This document shows, piece by piece, positions 1 through 13,491 of a DNA stretch of 64,000 nucleotides; the first letter of the stretch is position 1; the number at the start of each line of letters is the position of its first letter. The DNA comes from Calliopsis andreniformis. Its lineage: Eukaryota; Arthropoda; Insecta; Hymenoptera; Andrenidae. The stretch is taken from assembly GCF_051401765.1 (NCBI RefSeq), contig NW_027480429.1, forward strand, positions 10,730,157 through 10,794,156, written 5' to 3'. The position numbers and the translations under genes are program-made. The notes below the pieces were generated by a model. The model ran no database searches. It saw only the letters and a list, made by a program, of their open reading frames with translations, and was not told where the DNA came from.

Positions 1-3000
1 GTCTACGCCCGAACCATAAAATGCAAAAAAAATACAACAGTGTTTCCATCATATAACAGGAATAATTTCGACCAGGTTGAAAGTGATGGCCAATTCTACG
101 TTCCGGGCAACCTAGGCTTCACTCTAGGGCGTTGCTCCACCAGATCGAATAGTTAGTGCCTTAGAACTCAACGCCAGAAGCATAAAATACAATATAAATA
201 CAACAGTTTTTCCATCGTATGAAACAAATAATTGCAACCAGTATGAAACATATGGTCATTTCTACTTTCGGAGCAACCTAGGCTTCACCCTAGGGCGTTG
301 CTGCAACGGATTGAATAGTTAGGGCCTTAGAAGTCAAGGCCTGAACCATAAAATGCAAAAAAAAATACAACAGTGTTTCCATCATATAACAGGAATAATT
401 GCAACCAGTTTGAAAGTGATGGCCAATTCTACGTTCCGGGCAACCTACGTGTCACTCCAGGGCGTTGCTACACCAGATCGAATAGTTACGGCCTAAGAAG
501 TCAGCGCCAGGAGCATAAAATACGATATAAATACAACAGCTTTCCATCGTATAAAACGAATAATTGCAACCAGTGTGAAAGTAATGGTCACTTCTACGTT
601 CCGAGCACCCTAGGCGACACTCTACGGCGTTGCTCCACCACATCTAATAGCTACGGCCTTAGAAGTCAACGCCAGAGGCATAAAGTACAATATAAATACA
701 ACAGCGTTTCCATCGTATAAAACGAATAATTGCAACCAGTGTGAAAGTTATGGTCACTTCTACATTCCGAGCAACCTAGGATCGACTCTAGGGCGTTGCT
801 GCACCAGATCGAATAGTTAGGTCCTTAGAACTAAACGCCAGAAGCATATAATACGATATAAATACAACAGCGTTTGCATCGTATAAAACGAATAATAGCA
901 ACCAGTGTGAAAGTTATGGTCATTTCTACATTCCGAGCAACCTAGGATTCACTCTAGGGCGTTGCTCCACCAGACCGAGTAGTTAGATCCTCAGAAGTAA
1001 TCGCCAGAGGCATAAAATACAATATAAATACAACAGTTATTCCATCGTATAAAACGAATAATTGCAACCAGTTTGAAAGTGATGGCCAATTCTACCTTCC
1101 GGGCAACCTAGGCTTCACTCTAGGGCGTTGCTCCACCAGATCGAATAGTTAGTGCCTTAGAAGTCAACGCCAGAAGCATAAAATACAATATAAATACAAC
1201 AGCTTTTCCATCGTATAAAACGAATAATTGCAACCCGTATGAAACTTATGGTCATTTCTACTTTCCGAGCAACCTAGGCTTCACCCTAGGGCGTTGCTCC
1301 AACAGATTGAATAGTTAGGGTCTTAGAAGTCTACGCCCGAACCATAAAATGCAATAAAAATACAACAGTGTTTCCATAATATAACAGGAATAATTGCAAC
1401 CAATTTGGAAAGTGATGGCCAATTCTACGTTCCGGGCAACATAGGCTCCACTCTAGGGCGTTGCTCCACCAGATCGAATAGTCAGTGCCTTAGAAGTCAA
1501 CGCCAGAAGCATAAAATACAATATAAATACAACAGCTTTTCCATCGTATAAAACGAATAATTGCAACTAGTATGAAACTTATGGTCATTTCTACTTTCCG
1601 AGCAACCTAGGCTTTACCCTAGGGCGTTGCTCCCACAGATTGAATAGTTAGGGCCTTAGAAGTCTACGCCAGAACCATAAAATGCAAAAAAAATACAACA
1701 GTCTTTCCATCATATGACAGGAATAATGGCGACCAGTTTGAAAGTGATGGACAATTCTACGTTCCGGGCAACCTAGTCTTCACTCTAGGGCGTTGCTCCA
1801 CCAGGTCGAATAGTTAGTGCCTTAGAAGTCAACGCCAGAAGCATAAAACACAATATAAATACAACAGTTTTTCCATCGTATGAAACAAATAATTGCAACC
1901 AGTATGAAACATATGGTCATTTCTACTTTCCGAGCAACCTAGGCTTCACCCTAGGGCGTTGCTCCAACGAATTGAATAGTTAGGGCCTTAGAAGTCAACG
2001 CCCGAACCATAAAATGCAAAAAAAATACTACGGTGTTTCCATCATATAACAGGAATAATTGGAACCAGTGTGAAAGTATGGGTCATTTCTACGTTCCGAG
2101 CAACCTAGGATTCACTCTAGGGCGTTGCTCCACCAGATCGAATAGTTAGGTCCTTAGATGTAAACGCCAGAAGCATGAAGTACGATATAAATACCACAGA
2201 TTTTCCATCGTATAAAACGAATAGTTGCAACCAGTGTGAAAGAAAGGGTCATTTCTACGTTCCGAGCACCCTAGTCTTCACTCCAGGGCGTTGCTCCACC
2301 ACATCTAATAGCTACGGCCTTAGAAGTCAACGCCAGAGTCATAAAGTACAATATAAATACAACAGCGTTTCATTGGTATAAAACGAATAATTGCAACCAG
2401 TGTGAAAGTTATGGTCATTTCTACATTCCGAGCAACCTAGGATTCACTCTAGGGCGTTGCTCCACAAGATCGAATAGTTAGGTCCTTAGAAGTCAAAGCC
2501 CGAAGCATAAAATGCAATAAAAATACAACTGTGTTTCCATCATAAAACAGGAATAATTTCGACCAGTTTGAAGGTGATGGCCAATTCTACGTTCCGGGCA
2601 ACCTAGGCATCACTCTAGGGCGTTGCTCCACTAGATCGAACAGCTAGGGCCTTAGAAGTCAACGGCAGAAGCATAAAATACAATATAAATACAACAGTTT
2701 TTCCATCGTATAAAACGAATAATTGCAACCAGTTTGAACGTGATGGTCATTTCTCCCTTCCGGGCAACCTAGGCTTCACTCTAGGGCGTTGCTCCACTAG
2801 ATCGAACAGCTAGGGCCTTAGAAGTCAACGCCAGAAGCATAAAATACAATATAAATACAACAGTTTTTCCATCGCATAAAACGAATAATTGTAACCAGTG
2901 TGAAAGTAATGGTCATTTCTACGTTCCGTGCAACGTGGGCTTCACCCTAGGCCGTTGTTCCACCAGATCGAATAGTTAGGGCCTAAGAAGTGAACGCCAG

Positions 3001-3321
3001 AAGCATAAAATACGATATAAATACAACAGCTATTCCATCGTATAAAACGAATAATTGCAACCAGTGTGAAAGTGATGGCCAATTCTACCTTCCGGGCAAC
3101 CTAGGCTTCACTCTAGGGCGTTGCTCCACCAGGTCGAATAGTTAGTGCCTTAGAAGTCAACGCCAGAAGCATAAAATACAATATAGATACAACAGTTTTT
3201 CCATCGTATAAAGCGAATAATTGCAACCAGTATGAAACTTATGGTCATTTCTACTTTCCGAGCAAACTAGGCTTCACCCTAGGGCGTTGCTCCAACAGAT
3301 TGAATAGTTAGGGCCTTAGAA
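1..3321. repeat. 20-monomer higher-order repeat, unit 1
   Basis: Twenty monomers form a unit that begins again at 3,322. Adjacent monomers within it differ visibly, for example TATAACAGG versus TATAAAACG cores and TTCCGGGC versus TTCCGAGC. Monomer n of unit 1 matches monomer n of unit 2 almost base for base. The offset of 3,321 rather than 3,320 reflects a one-base length change inside the unit. Diverged neighbours with near-identical distant copies are the defining signature of a higher-order repeat and imply recent amplification of the whole 20-mer. Confidence 0.93.
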
Positions 3322-5014
3322 GTCTACGCCCGAACCATAAAATGCAAAAAAAAAACAACAGTGTTTCCATCATATAACAGGAATAATTTCGACCAGGTTG
3401 AAAGTGATGGCCAATTCTACGTTCCGGGCAACCTAGGCTTCACTCTAGGGCGTTGCTCCACCAGATCGAATAGTTAGTGCCTTAGAACTCAACGCCAGAA
3501 GCATAAAATACAATATAAATACAACAGTTTTTCCATCGTATGAAACAAATAATTGCAACCAGTATGAAACATATGGTCATTTCTACTTTCGGAGCAACCT
3601 AGGCTTCACCCTAGGGCGTTGCTGCAACGGATTGAATAGTTAGGGCCTTAGAAGTCAAGGCCTGAACCATAAAATGCAAAAAAAAATACAACAGTGTTTC
3701 CATCATATAACAGGAATAATTGCAACCAGCTTGAAAGTGATGGCCAATTCTACGTTCCGGGCAACCTACGTGTCACTCCAGGGCGTTGCTACACCAGATC
3801 GAATAGTTACGGCCTAAGAAGTCAGCGCCAGGAGCATAAAATACGATATAAATACAACAGCTTTCCATCGTATAAAACGAATAATTGCAACCAGTGTGAA
3901 AGTAATGGTCACTTCGACGTTCCGAGCACCCTAGGCGACACTCTACGGCGTTGCTCCACCACATCTAATAGCTACGGCCTTAGAAGTCAACGCCAGAGGC
4001 ATAAAGTACAATATAAATACAACAGCGTTTCCATCGTATAAAACGAATAATTGCAACCAGTGTGAAAGTTATGGTCACTTCTACATTCCGAGCAACCTAG
4101 GATCGACTCTAGGGCGTTGCTGCACCAGATCGAATAGTTAGGTCCTTAGAACTAAACGCCAGAAGCATATAATACGATATAAATACAACAGCGTTTGCAT
4201 CGTATAAAACGAATAATAGCAACCAGTGTGAAAGTTATGGTCATTTCTACATTCCGAGCAACCTAGGATTCACTCTAGGGCGTTGCTCCACCAGACCGAG
4301 TAGTTAGATCCTCAGAAGTAAACGCCAGAGGCATAAAATACAATATAAATACAACAGTTATTCCATCGTATAAAACGAATAATTGCAACCAGTTTGAAAG
4401 TGATGGCCAATTCTACCTTCCGGGCAACCTAGGCTTCACTCTAGGGCGTTGCTCCACCAGATCGAATAGTTAGTGCCTTAGAAGTCAACGCCAGAAGCAT
4501 AAAATACAATATAAATACAACAGCTTTTCCATCGTATAAAACGAATAATTGCAACCCGTATGAAACTTATGGTCATTTCTACTTTCCGAGCAACCTAGGC
4601 TTCACCCTAGGGCGTTGCTCCAACAGATTGAATAGTTAGGGTCTTAGAAGTCTACGCCCGAACCATAAAATGCAATAAAAATACAACAGTGTTTCCATAA
4701 TATAACAGGAATAATTGCAACCAATTTGGAAAGTGATGGCCAATTCTACGTTCCGGGCAACATAGGCTCCACTCTAGGGCGTTGCTCCACCAGATCGAAT
4801 AGTCAGTGCCTTAGAAGTCAACGCCAGAAGCATAAAATACAATATAAATACAACAGCTTTTCCATCGTATAAAACGAATAATTGCAACTAGTATGAAACT
4901 TATGGTCATTTCTACTTTCCGAGCAACCTAGGCTTTACCCTAGGGCGTTGCTCCCACAGATTGAATAGTTAGGGCCTTAGAAGTCTACGCCAGAACCATA
5001 AAATGCAAAAAAAA
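1..5014. repeat. A-tract monomers of the left flank
   Basis: In these monomers the usual GCAATAAAAATACAAC becomes GC followed by 8-10 A. Tracts lie at 25-32 (8), 357-365 (9), 1,686-1,693 (8), 2,018-2,025 (8), 3,346-3,355 (10), 3,678-3,686 (9) and 5,007-5,014 (8). They are linked to the CCGAACCATAAAATG or CTGAACCATAAAATG sequence just before the tract, so they mark one subfamily. Confidence 0.92.
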
Positions 5015-5247
5015 TACAACAGTCTTTCCATCATATGACAGGAATAATGGCGACCAGTTTGAAAGTGATGGACAATTCTACGTTCCGGGCAACCTAGTCT
5101 TCACTCTAGGGCGTTGCTCCACCAGGTCGAATAGTTAGTGCCTTAGAAGTCAACGCCAGAAGCATAAAACACAATATAAATACAACAGTTTTTCCATCGT
5201 ATGAAACAAATAATTGCAACCAGTATGAAACATATGGTCATTTCTAC
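3322..5247. repeat. 20-monomer higher-order repeat, unit 2 (truncated)
   Basis: This repeats 1-1,926 at an offset of 3,321 bp. Reading the two copies side by side I found only about four substitutions, for example T33 versus A3354 and TTCTACG versus TTCGACG near 3,915, so identity is above 99.5%. The copy stops after 11.6 monomers, where the sequence switches within TCATTTCTAC to the next higher-order family. Such high identity means either very recent amplification or, less likely, an assembly duplication. Confidence 0.92.
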
Positions 5248-5420
5248 ATTCCGAGCAACCTAGGATCCACTCTAGGGCGTTGCTCCACCAGATCGTATAG
5301 TTAGGTCCTTAGAAGTAAACGCCTGAAGCATAAAATACGATATAAATACAACAGCGTTTGCATCGTATAAAACGAATAATTGCAACCAGTGTGAAAGTTA
5401 TGGTCATTTCTACATTCCGA

Positions 5421-5449
5421 GCAACCTGGGATTCACTCCAGGGCGTTGC
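5421..5449. other. CCTAGG dyad with compensatory A-T to G-C change
   Basis: The arms read CCTGGG (5,425-5,430) and TCCAGG (5,437-5,442), so the A-T pair at monomer positions 104/115 is a G-C pair. The same form is in the 15-mer copy 2,491 bp downstream. Single-change relatives exist elsewhere: CCTAGG with TCCAGG, and CCTGGG with CCTAGG. Confidence 0.8.
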
Positions 5450-6084
5450 TCCACCAGATGGAACAGTTAGGTCCTTAGAAGTAAACGCCAGAAGCATAAA
5501 ATACGATATAAATACAACAGCTTTTCCATCGTATAAAAGGAATAATTGCAAACAGTGTGAAGGTAATGGTCATTTCTACGTTCCGGGCAAGCTAGGCTTC
5601 ACTCTAGGGCGTTGCTGCACCAGTTTGTATAGTTAGGGCCTAAGAAGTGAACGCCTGAAGCATAAGATACAATATAAATACAACAGCTTTTCCATCGTAT
5701 AAAACGAATAATTGCAACCAGTGTGAAAGTTATGGTCATTTCTACATTCCGAGCAACCTAGTCTTCACTCTAGGGCGTTGCTCCACCAGATCGAATAGTT
5801 AGGGCCATAGAAGTCAACGTCAGAAGCATAAAATACAATAAAACTACAACAGTTATTCCATCGTATAACAGGAATAACTGCAACCAGTGTGAAAGTAATG
5901 GTCATTTCTACGTTCCGAGCATCCTAGGCTTCACTCCAGGGCGTTGTTCAACCAGATCGAATAGTTAGGGCCGAAGGAAACAAGGCCGGAAGCATAATAT
6001 AGAATATAAATATAACAGTTTTTCCATCGTATAGAACGAATAATAGCAACCAGTGTGAAAGTTATGGTCATTTCTACGTTCCGG

Positions 6085-6113
6085 GCAACGTAGGCCTTAC
6101 TCTACGGCGTCGT
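6085..6113. other. CCTAGG dyad with compensatory C-G to G-C change
   Basis: The arms read CGTAGG (6,089-6,094) and TCTACG (6,101-6,106), so the pair at monomer positions 102/117 is swapped from C-G to G-C. Related copies lie near 8,580, 10,238 and 11,231, the one at 10,238 with an extra mismatch next to the loop. The lower GCAA/TTGC part is weakened here (TCGT). Confidence 0.8.
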
Positions 6114-7726
6114 TACACCAGATCGAATAGTTAGGGCCTAAGAAGTCAACGACAGGCGCATAAAATATAATATAAATATAACAGTTTTTGCATCGTATAA
6201 AACGAATAATAGCAACCAGTGTGAAAGTTATGGTCATTTCTACGTCCCGGGCAACCTAGGCCTCACTCTAGGGCGTTGCTCCACCAGATTAAATAGTTAG
6301 GGCCTAAGAAGCGAACGCCAGAAGCATAAATTACAATATATATACAGCAGTTTTTCCATCGTATAAAACGAATAATCGCAACCAGTGTGAAAGTTATGGT
6401 CATTTCTGCGTTCCGGGCAACCTAGGCTTCACTCTAGGGCGTTCCTCCACCAGATCGAATAGCTAGGGACTTAGAATTCAACGCTAAAAGCATAAAATAC
6501 AGTAAAGATGCAACAGTTTTTCCATCGTATAACAGGAATAATTGCAACCAGTGTGAAGGTAACGGTCTGTCCTACGTTCCGGGCAACCTAGGCTTCACTC
6601 CAGGGCGTTGCTAAACCAGATCGAATAGATAGGACCTTAGAAGTCAACGCCCGAAGCATAAAGTACACAATAAATAGAACAGATTTTCCATTGTATAAAA
6701 AGAATAATAGCAACCAGTGTGAAAGTTATGGTCATTTCTACGTTCCGGGCAACCTAGGCGTCACTCTAGGGCGTTGCTCCACCACATCGAATAGCTACGG
6801 CCTTAGAAGTCAACGCCAGAAGCATAAAATACAATATAAATACAACAGCATTTCCATCGTATAAAATGAATAATTGCAAACAGTGTGAAAGTAATGGCCA
6901 TTTCTACCTTCCGGGAAACCTGGCCTTCACCCTAGGGCGTGCTTCCACCAGGTCGAATAGTTACGGCCTTAGAACTCAAGGCCAGAAGCATAAAATACAA
7001 TATAAATATAACAACTCTTCCATCGTATAGGACGAATAATAGCAACCAGTGTGAAAGTTATGTTCATTTCTACGTTCCGGGCAACCTAGGCTTCACTCTA
7101 GGGCGTTGTTACACCAGGTCGAATAGTTAGGGCCTTAGAAGTCAACGCCCGAAGCATAAAATGCAATAAAAATGCAACAGTTTTTCCATCGCATAACAGG
7201 AATAATTCCAACCAGTTTGAAAGTGATGGTCATTTCTACGTTCCGGGCTACCAAGGCTTCACTCTAGGGCGTTGTCACACCAGATCGAATAGCTACGACC
7301 TTAGAAGTCAAAGCCAGAAGCAGAAAATACAATAAAAATGCAACAGTTTTTCCACCGTATAGCATGGCTAATTGCAACCAGTGCGAAAGTAATGATCATT
7401 TCGACGTTTCGGGCAACCTAGGTTTCACTCCAGGGCGTTGCTCCACCAGGCCGAATAGTTACGGCCTAAGAAGTCAACGCCAGAAGCATAAAATACGATA
7501 TAAGTACAACAGCTTTTCCATCGTATAAAACGAACAATTGCAACCAGTGTGAAAGTAATGGTCATTTCTACGTTCCGTGCACCCTAGGCGTCACTCTAGG
7601 GTGTTGCTCCACCAACATCTAATACCTACGGCCTTAGAAGTCAACGCCAGAAGCATAAAGTACAATATAAATACAACAGCGTTTCCATCGTATAAAACGA
7701 ATTATTGCAACCGGTGTCAAAATTAT

Positions 7727-9581
7727 GGTCATTTCTACATTCCGAGCAACCTAGGATCCACTCTAGGGCGTTGCTCCACCAGATCGTATAGTTAGGTCCT
7801 TAGAAGTAAACGCCTGAAGCATAAAATACGATATAAATACAACAGCGTTTGCATCGTATAAAACGAATAATTGCAACCAGTGTGAAAGTTATGGTCATTT
7901 CTACATTCCGAGCAACCTGGGATTCACTCCAGGGCGTTGCTCCACCAGATGGAATAGTTAGGTCCTTAGAAGTAAACGCCAGAAGCATAAAATACGATAT
8001 AAATACAACAGCTTTTCCATCGTATAAAAGGAATAATTGCAAACAGTGTGAAGGTAATGGTCATTTCTACGTTCCGGGCAAGCTAGGCTTCACTCTAGGG
8101 CGTTGCTGCACCAGTTTGTATAGTTAGGGCCTAAGAAGTGAACGCCTGAAGCATAAGATACAATATAAATACAACAGCTTTTCCATCGTATAAAACGAAT
8201 AATTGCAACCAGTGTGAAAGTTATGGTCATTTCTACATTCCGAGCAACCTAGTCTTCACTCTAGGGCGTTGCTCCACCAGATCGAATAGTTAGGGCCATA
8301 GAAGTCAACGTCAGAAGCATAAAATACAATAAAACTACAACAGTTATTCCATCGTATAACAGGAATAACTGCAACCAGTGTGAAAGTAATGGTCATTTCT
8401 ACGTTCCGAGCATCCTAGGCTTCACTCCAGGGCGTTGTTCAACCAGATCGAATAGTTAGGGCCGAAGGAAACAAGGCCGGAAGCATAATATAGAATATAA
8501 ATATAACAGTTTTTCCATCGTATAGAACGAATAATAGCAACCAGTGTGAAAGTTATGGTCATTTCTACGTTCCGGGCAACGTAGGCCTTACTCTACGGCG
8601 TCGTTACACCAGATCGAATAGTTAGGGCCTAAGAAGTCAACGACAGGCGCATAAAATATAATATAAATATAACAGTTTTTGCATCGTATAAAACGAATAA
8701 TAGCAACCAGTGTGAAAGTTATGGTCATTTCTACGTCCCGGGCAACCTAGGCCTCACTCTAGGGCGTTGCTCCACCAGATTAAATAGTTAGGGCCTAAGA
8801 AGCGAACGCCAGAAGCATAAATTACAATATATATACAGCAGTTTTTCCATCGTATAAAACGAATAATCGCAACCAGTGTGAAAGTTATGGTCATTTCTGC
8901 GTTCCGGGCAACCTAGGCTTCACTCTAGGGCGTTCCTCCACCAGATCGAATAGCTAGGGACTTAGAATTCAACGCTAAAAGCATAAAATACAATATAAAT
9001 ACAACAGCATTTCCATCGTATAAAATGAATAATTGCAAACAGTGTGAAAGTAATGGCCATTTCTACCTTCCGGGAAACCTGGCCTTCACCCTAGGGCGTG
9101 CTTCCACCAGGTCGAATAGTTACGGCCTTAGAACTCAAGGCCAGAAGCATAAAATACAATATAAATATAACAACTCTTCCATCGTATAGGACGAATAATA
9201 GCAACCAGTGTGAAAGTTATGGTCATTTCTACGTTCCGGGCAACCTAGGCTTCACTCTAGGGCGTTGTTACACCTGGTGGAATAGTTAGGGCCTTAGAAG
9301 TCAACGCCCGAAGCATAAAATGCAATAAAACTACAACAGTTTTTCCATCGCATAACAGGAATAATTCCAACCAGTTTGAAAGTGATGGTCATTTCTACGT
9401 TCCGGGCTACCAAGGCTTCACCCTAGGGCGTTGTCACACCAGATGGAATAGCTACGACCTTAGAAGTCAATCCCAGAAGCAGAAAATACAATAAAAATGC
9501 AACAGTTTTTCCACCGTATAGCATGGCTAATTGCAACCAGTGCGAAAGTAATGATCATTTCGACGTTTCGGGCAACCTAGG
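7727..9581. repeat. 15-monomer higher-order repeat, unit 2 with a two-monomer deletion
   Basis: Positions 7,727-8,992 match unit 1 at an offset of 2,491 bp. From about 8,980 to 9,581 the match continues at an offset of 2,159 bp. The change of 332 bp equals two monomers, so this copy lacks the two monomers found at about 6,500-6,831 in unit 1. The switch lies within AGCATAAAATACAA, common to both partners, so the exact crossover base cannot be fixed. Similarity to unit 1 ends in a monomer with the altered sequence TCTAGGGGCTGCT. Confidence 0.9.
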
Positions 9582-10879
9582 CTTCACTCTAGGGGCTGCT
9601 GCACCAGATCGTATAGTTAGGGCCTAAGAAGTGAACGCCTGAAGCATAAAATATAATATAAATACAACAGCTTTTCCATCGTATAACACGAATAATTGCA
9701 ACCAGTGTGAAAGTTATGGTCACTTCTACGTTCCGGTCGACCTTGGCTTCACTCTAGGGCGTTGCTCCGCCAGCTCGAATAGTTAGGGCCTTAGAAGTCA
9801 ACGCCAGAAGCATAAGATACAATCTAAATACAACAGTTTTTCCATCGTATAACAGGAATAATTGCAACCAGTGTGGAAGTTATGGTCATTTCTACGTTCC
9901 GGGCAACATAGGCTTCACCCTGTGGCGTTGCTCCACCAGCTCGTATGGTTAGGGCCTTAGAAGTCAACTCCCGAAGCATAAAATACAATAAAAATACCAT
10001 AGTTTTTCATCCTATAACAGGAATAATTGCATCCAGTGTGAAATTTATGGACATTTCTACGTTCCGAGCATCCTAGGCTTCACTCCAGGGCGTTGTTCAA
10101 CCAGATCGAATAGTTAGGGCCGAAGGAATCAAGGCCAGAAGCATAATATAGAATATAAATATAACAGTTTTTCCATCGTATAGAACGAATAATAGCAACC
10201 AGTGTGAAAGTTATGGTCATTTCTACGTTCCGGGCAACGTAGGCTTTACACTACGGCGTCGTTACACCAGATCGAATAGTTAGGGCCTAAGAAGTCAACG
10301 ACAGGCGCATAAAATATAATATTAATATAACAGTTTTTGCATCGTATAAAACGAATAATAGCAACCAGTGTGAAAGTTATGGTCATTTCTACGTCCCGGG
10401 CAACCTAGGCCTCACTCTAGGGCGTTGCTCCACCAGATTGAATAGTTAGGGCCTTAGAAGTCAACGCCAGGAGCATAAAATACAATAAAAATACAACAGT
10501 TTTTCCATCGTATAACAGGAATAATTGCAACCAGTGTGAAAGATGTGGTCATTTCTACGTTCCGGGCAACCTAGGCTTCACTCTAGGGCGTTGCTCCACC
10601 AGATCGAATAGCTACGGCCTTAGAAGTCGACGCCAGAAGCATAAAATACAATATAAATACAACAGCATTTCCATCGTATAAAATGAATAATTGCAAACAG
10701 TGTGAAAATAATGGTCATTTCTACGTTCCGGGCAACCTAGGCTTCACTCTAGGCCGTTGCTCCACCAGATCGAATAGTTAGGGCCTTAGAAGTCAACGCC
10801 CGAAGCATAAAATGCAATAAAACTACAACAGTTTTTCCATCGCATAACAGGAATAATTGCATTCAGTGTCAAATTTATG

Positions 10880-12567
10880 GACATTTCTACATTCCGAGCA
10901 ACCTAGTCTTCACTCTAGGGCGTTGCTCCACCAGATCGAATAGTTAGGGCCTTAGAAGACAACGTCAGAAGCATAAAATACAATAAAACTACAACAGTTA
11001 TTCCATCGTATAACAGGATTAACTGCAACAAGTGTGAAAGTAATGGTCATTTCTACGTTCCGAGCATCCTAGGCATCACTCCAGGGTGTAGTTCAACCAG
11101 ATCGAATAGTTAGGGCCGAAGGAATCAAGGTCAGAAGCATAATATAGAATATAAATATAACAGTTTTTCCATCGTATAGAACGAATAATAGCAACCAGTG
11201 TGAAAGTTATGGTCATTTCTACGTTCCGTGCAACGTAGGCTTTACTCTACGGCGTCGTTCCACCAGATCGAATAGTTAGGGCCTAAGAAGTCAACGCCAG
11301 ACGCATAAAATATAATATAAATATAACAGTTTTTGCATCGTATAAAACGAATAATAGCAACCAGTGTGAAAGTTATGGTCATTTCTACGTCCCGGGCAAC
11401 CTAGGCCTCACTCTAGGGCGTTGCTCCACCAGATTGAATAGTTAGGGCCTAAGAAGCGAACGCCAGAAGCATAAATTACAATATATATACAGCAGTTTTT
11501 CCATCGTATAAAACGAATAATCGCAACCAGTGTGAAAGTTATGGTCATTTCTACGTTCCGGGCAACCTAGGCTTCACTCTAGGGCGTTCCTCCACCAGAT
11601 CGAATAGCTAGGGACTTAGAATTCAACGCTAAAAGCATAAAATACAGTAAAGATGCAACAGTTTTTCCATCGTATAACAGGAATAATTGCAACCAGTGTG
11701 AAGGTAACGGTCTGTCCTACGTTCCGGGCAACCTAGGCTTTACTCCAGGGCGTTGCTAATCCAGATCGAATAGATAGGAACTTAGAAGTCAAAGCCCGAA
11801 GCATAAAGTACACAATAAATAGAACAGATTTTCCATTGTATAAAACGAATAATAGCAACCAGTGTGAAAGTTATGGTCATTTCTACGTTCCGGGCAACCT
11901 AGGCGTCACTCTAGGGCGGTGCTCCACCACATCGAATAGCTACGGCCTTAGAAGTCAACGCCAGAAGCATAAAATACAATATAAATACAACAGCATTTCC
12001 ATCGTATAAAATGAATAATTGCAAACAGTGTGAAAGTAATGGCCATTTCTACCTTCCGGGAAACCTGGCCTTCACCCTAGGGCGTGCTTCCACCAGGTCG
12101 AATAGTTACGGCCTTAGAACTCAACGCCAGAAGCATAAAATACAATATAAATATAACAACTCTTCCATCGTATAGGACGAATAATAGCAACCAGTGTGAA
12201 AGTTATGGTCATTTCTACGTTCCGGGCAACCTAGGCTTCACTCTAGGGCGTTGTTACACCTGGTCGAATAGTTAGGGCCTTAGAAGTCAACGCCCGAAGC
12301 ATAAAATGCAATAAAAATGCAACAGTTTTTCCATCGCATAACAGGAATAATTCCAACCAGTTTGAAAGTGATGGTCATTTCTACGTTCCGGGCTACCAAG
12401 GCTTCACTCTAGGGCGTTGTCACACCAGATCGAATAGCTACGACCTTAGAAGTCAAAGCCAGAAGCAGAAATTACAATAAAAATGCAACAGTTTTTCCAC
12501 CGTATAGCATGGCTAATTGCAACCAGTGCGAAAGTAATGATCATTTCGACGTTTCGGGCAACCTAGG
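10880..12567. repeat. 1.7-kb copy of the 15-mer family (31-monomer offset)
   Basis: It matches about 5,735-7,422 at an offset of 5,145 bp. It keeps the two monomers missing from the unit at 7,727-9,581 (the AGTAAAGATGCAACAG and ACACAATAAATAGAACAG variants), so it descends from the complete form. Scattered single-base differences, such as GGCATCACTCCAGGGTG near 11,073, make it older than the 20-mer pair at the left edge. Confidence 0.83.
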
Positions 12568-13491
12568 CTTCACTCTAGGGGCTGCTGCACCAGATCGTAT
12601 AGTTCGGGCCTAAGAAGTGAACGCCTGAAGCATAAAATACAATATAAATACAACAGCTTTTCCATCGTATAACACGAATAATTGCAACCAGTGTGAAAGT
12701 TATGGTCACTTCTACGTTCCGGTCGACCTTGGCTTCACTCTAGGGCGTTGCTCCACAACATCGAATAGCTACGGCCTTAGAAGTCAACGCCAGAAGCATA
12801 AAATACAATATAAATGCAACAGCATTTCCATCGTATAACAGGAATAATTGCAAACAGTGTGAAAGTAATGGTCATTTCTACCTTCCGGGAAACCTGGCCT
12901 TCACCCTAGGGCGTGCTTCCACCAGGTCGAATAGTTACGGCCTTAGAACTCAACGCCAGAAGCATAAAATACAATATAAATGTAACAACCCTTCCATCGT
13001 ATAGAACGAATAATAGCAACCAGTGTGAAAGTTATGGTCATTTCTACGTTCCGGGCAACCTAGGCTTCACTCTAGGGCGTTGCTCCACCAGATCGAATAG
13101 TTAGGGACTAAGAAGTGAACGCCCGTAGCATGAAATGCACTAAATATACAAGAGTTTTTCCATCGTATAACAGGAATAATTGCAACCAGTGTGAAAGTGA
13201 TGGTCATTTCTGCGTTCCGGGCGACCTAGTCTTCAGTCTGGGGCGTTGTTCCACCAGATCGAATAGTTAGGGCCTAAGAAGACAACGCCAGAAGCATAAA
13301 ATACAATATAAATATAACAGTTTTTCCATCGTATAAAACGAATAATAGCAACCAGTGAGACAGTTATGGTCATTTCTACGTTCCGGGGAACCTAGGCGTC
13401 ACTCTAGGGCGTTGCTCCACCACATCGAATAGCTACGGCCTTAGAAGTCGACGCCAGAAGCATAAAATACAATATAAATACAACAGCATTT

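Larger units (their letters stand above)
5236..7735. repeat. 15-monomer higher-order repeat, unit 1
   Basis: From the shared GGTCATTTCTACATTCC onward this segment recurs 2,491 bp downstream (15 monomers). It carries diagnostic monomers: one with GATCGTATAG in place of GATCGAATAG, one with CCTGGG...TCCAGG arms in the dyad, and one with CGTAGG...TCTACG arms. About 1.7 kb of it (roughly 5,735-7,422) is also found at 10,880-12,567, an offset of 5,145 bp or 31 monomers. Confidence 0.9.

Noticed and set aside
373..9289. Other frames of 60-115 codons, such as 373-720, 3,694-4,041, 5,358-5,636 and 6,939-7,130, plus similar ones across the window
   Set aside because: All are translations of the satellite in chance open frames. 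They recur only where the same monomer variants recur and have no start context or recognised protein family. None is annotated as a gene.
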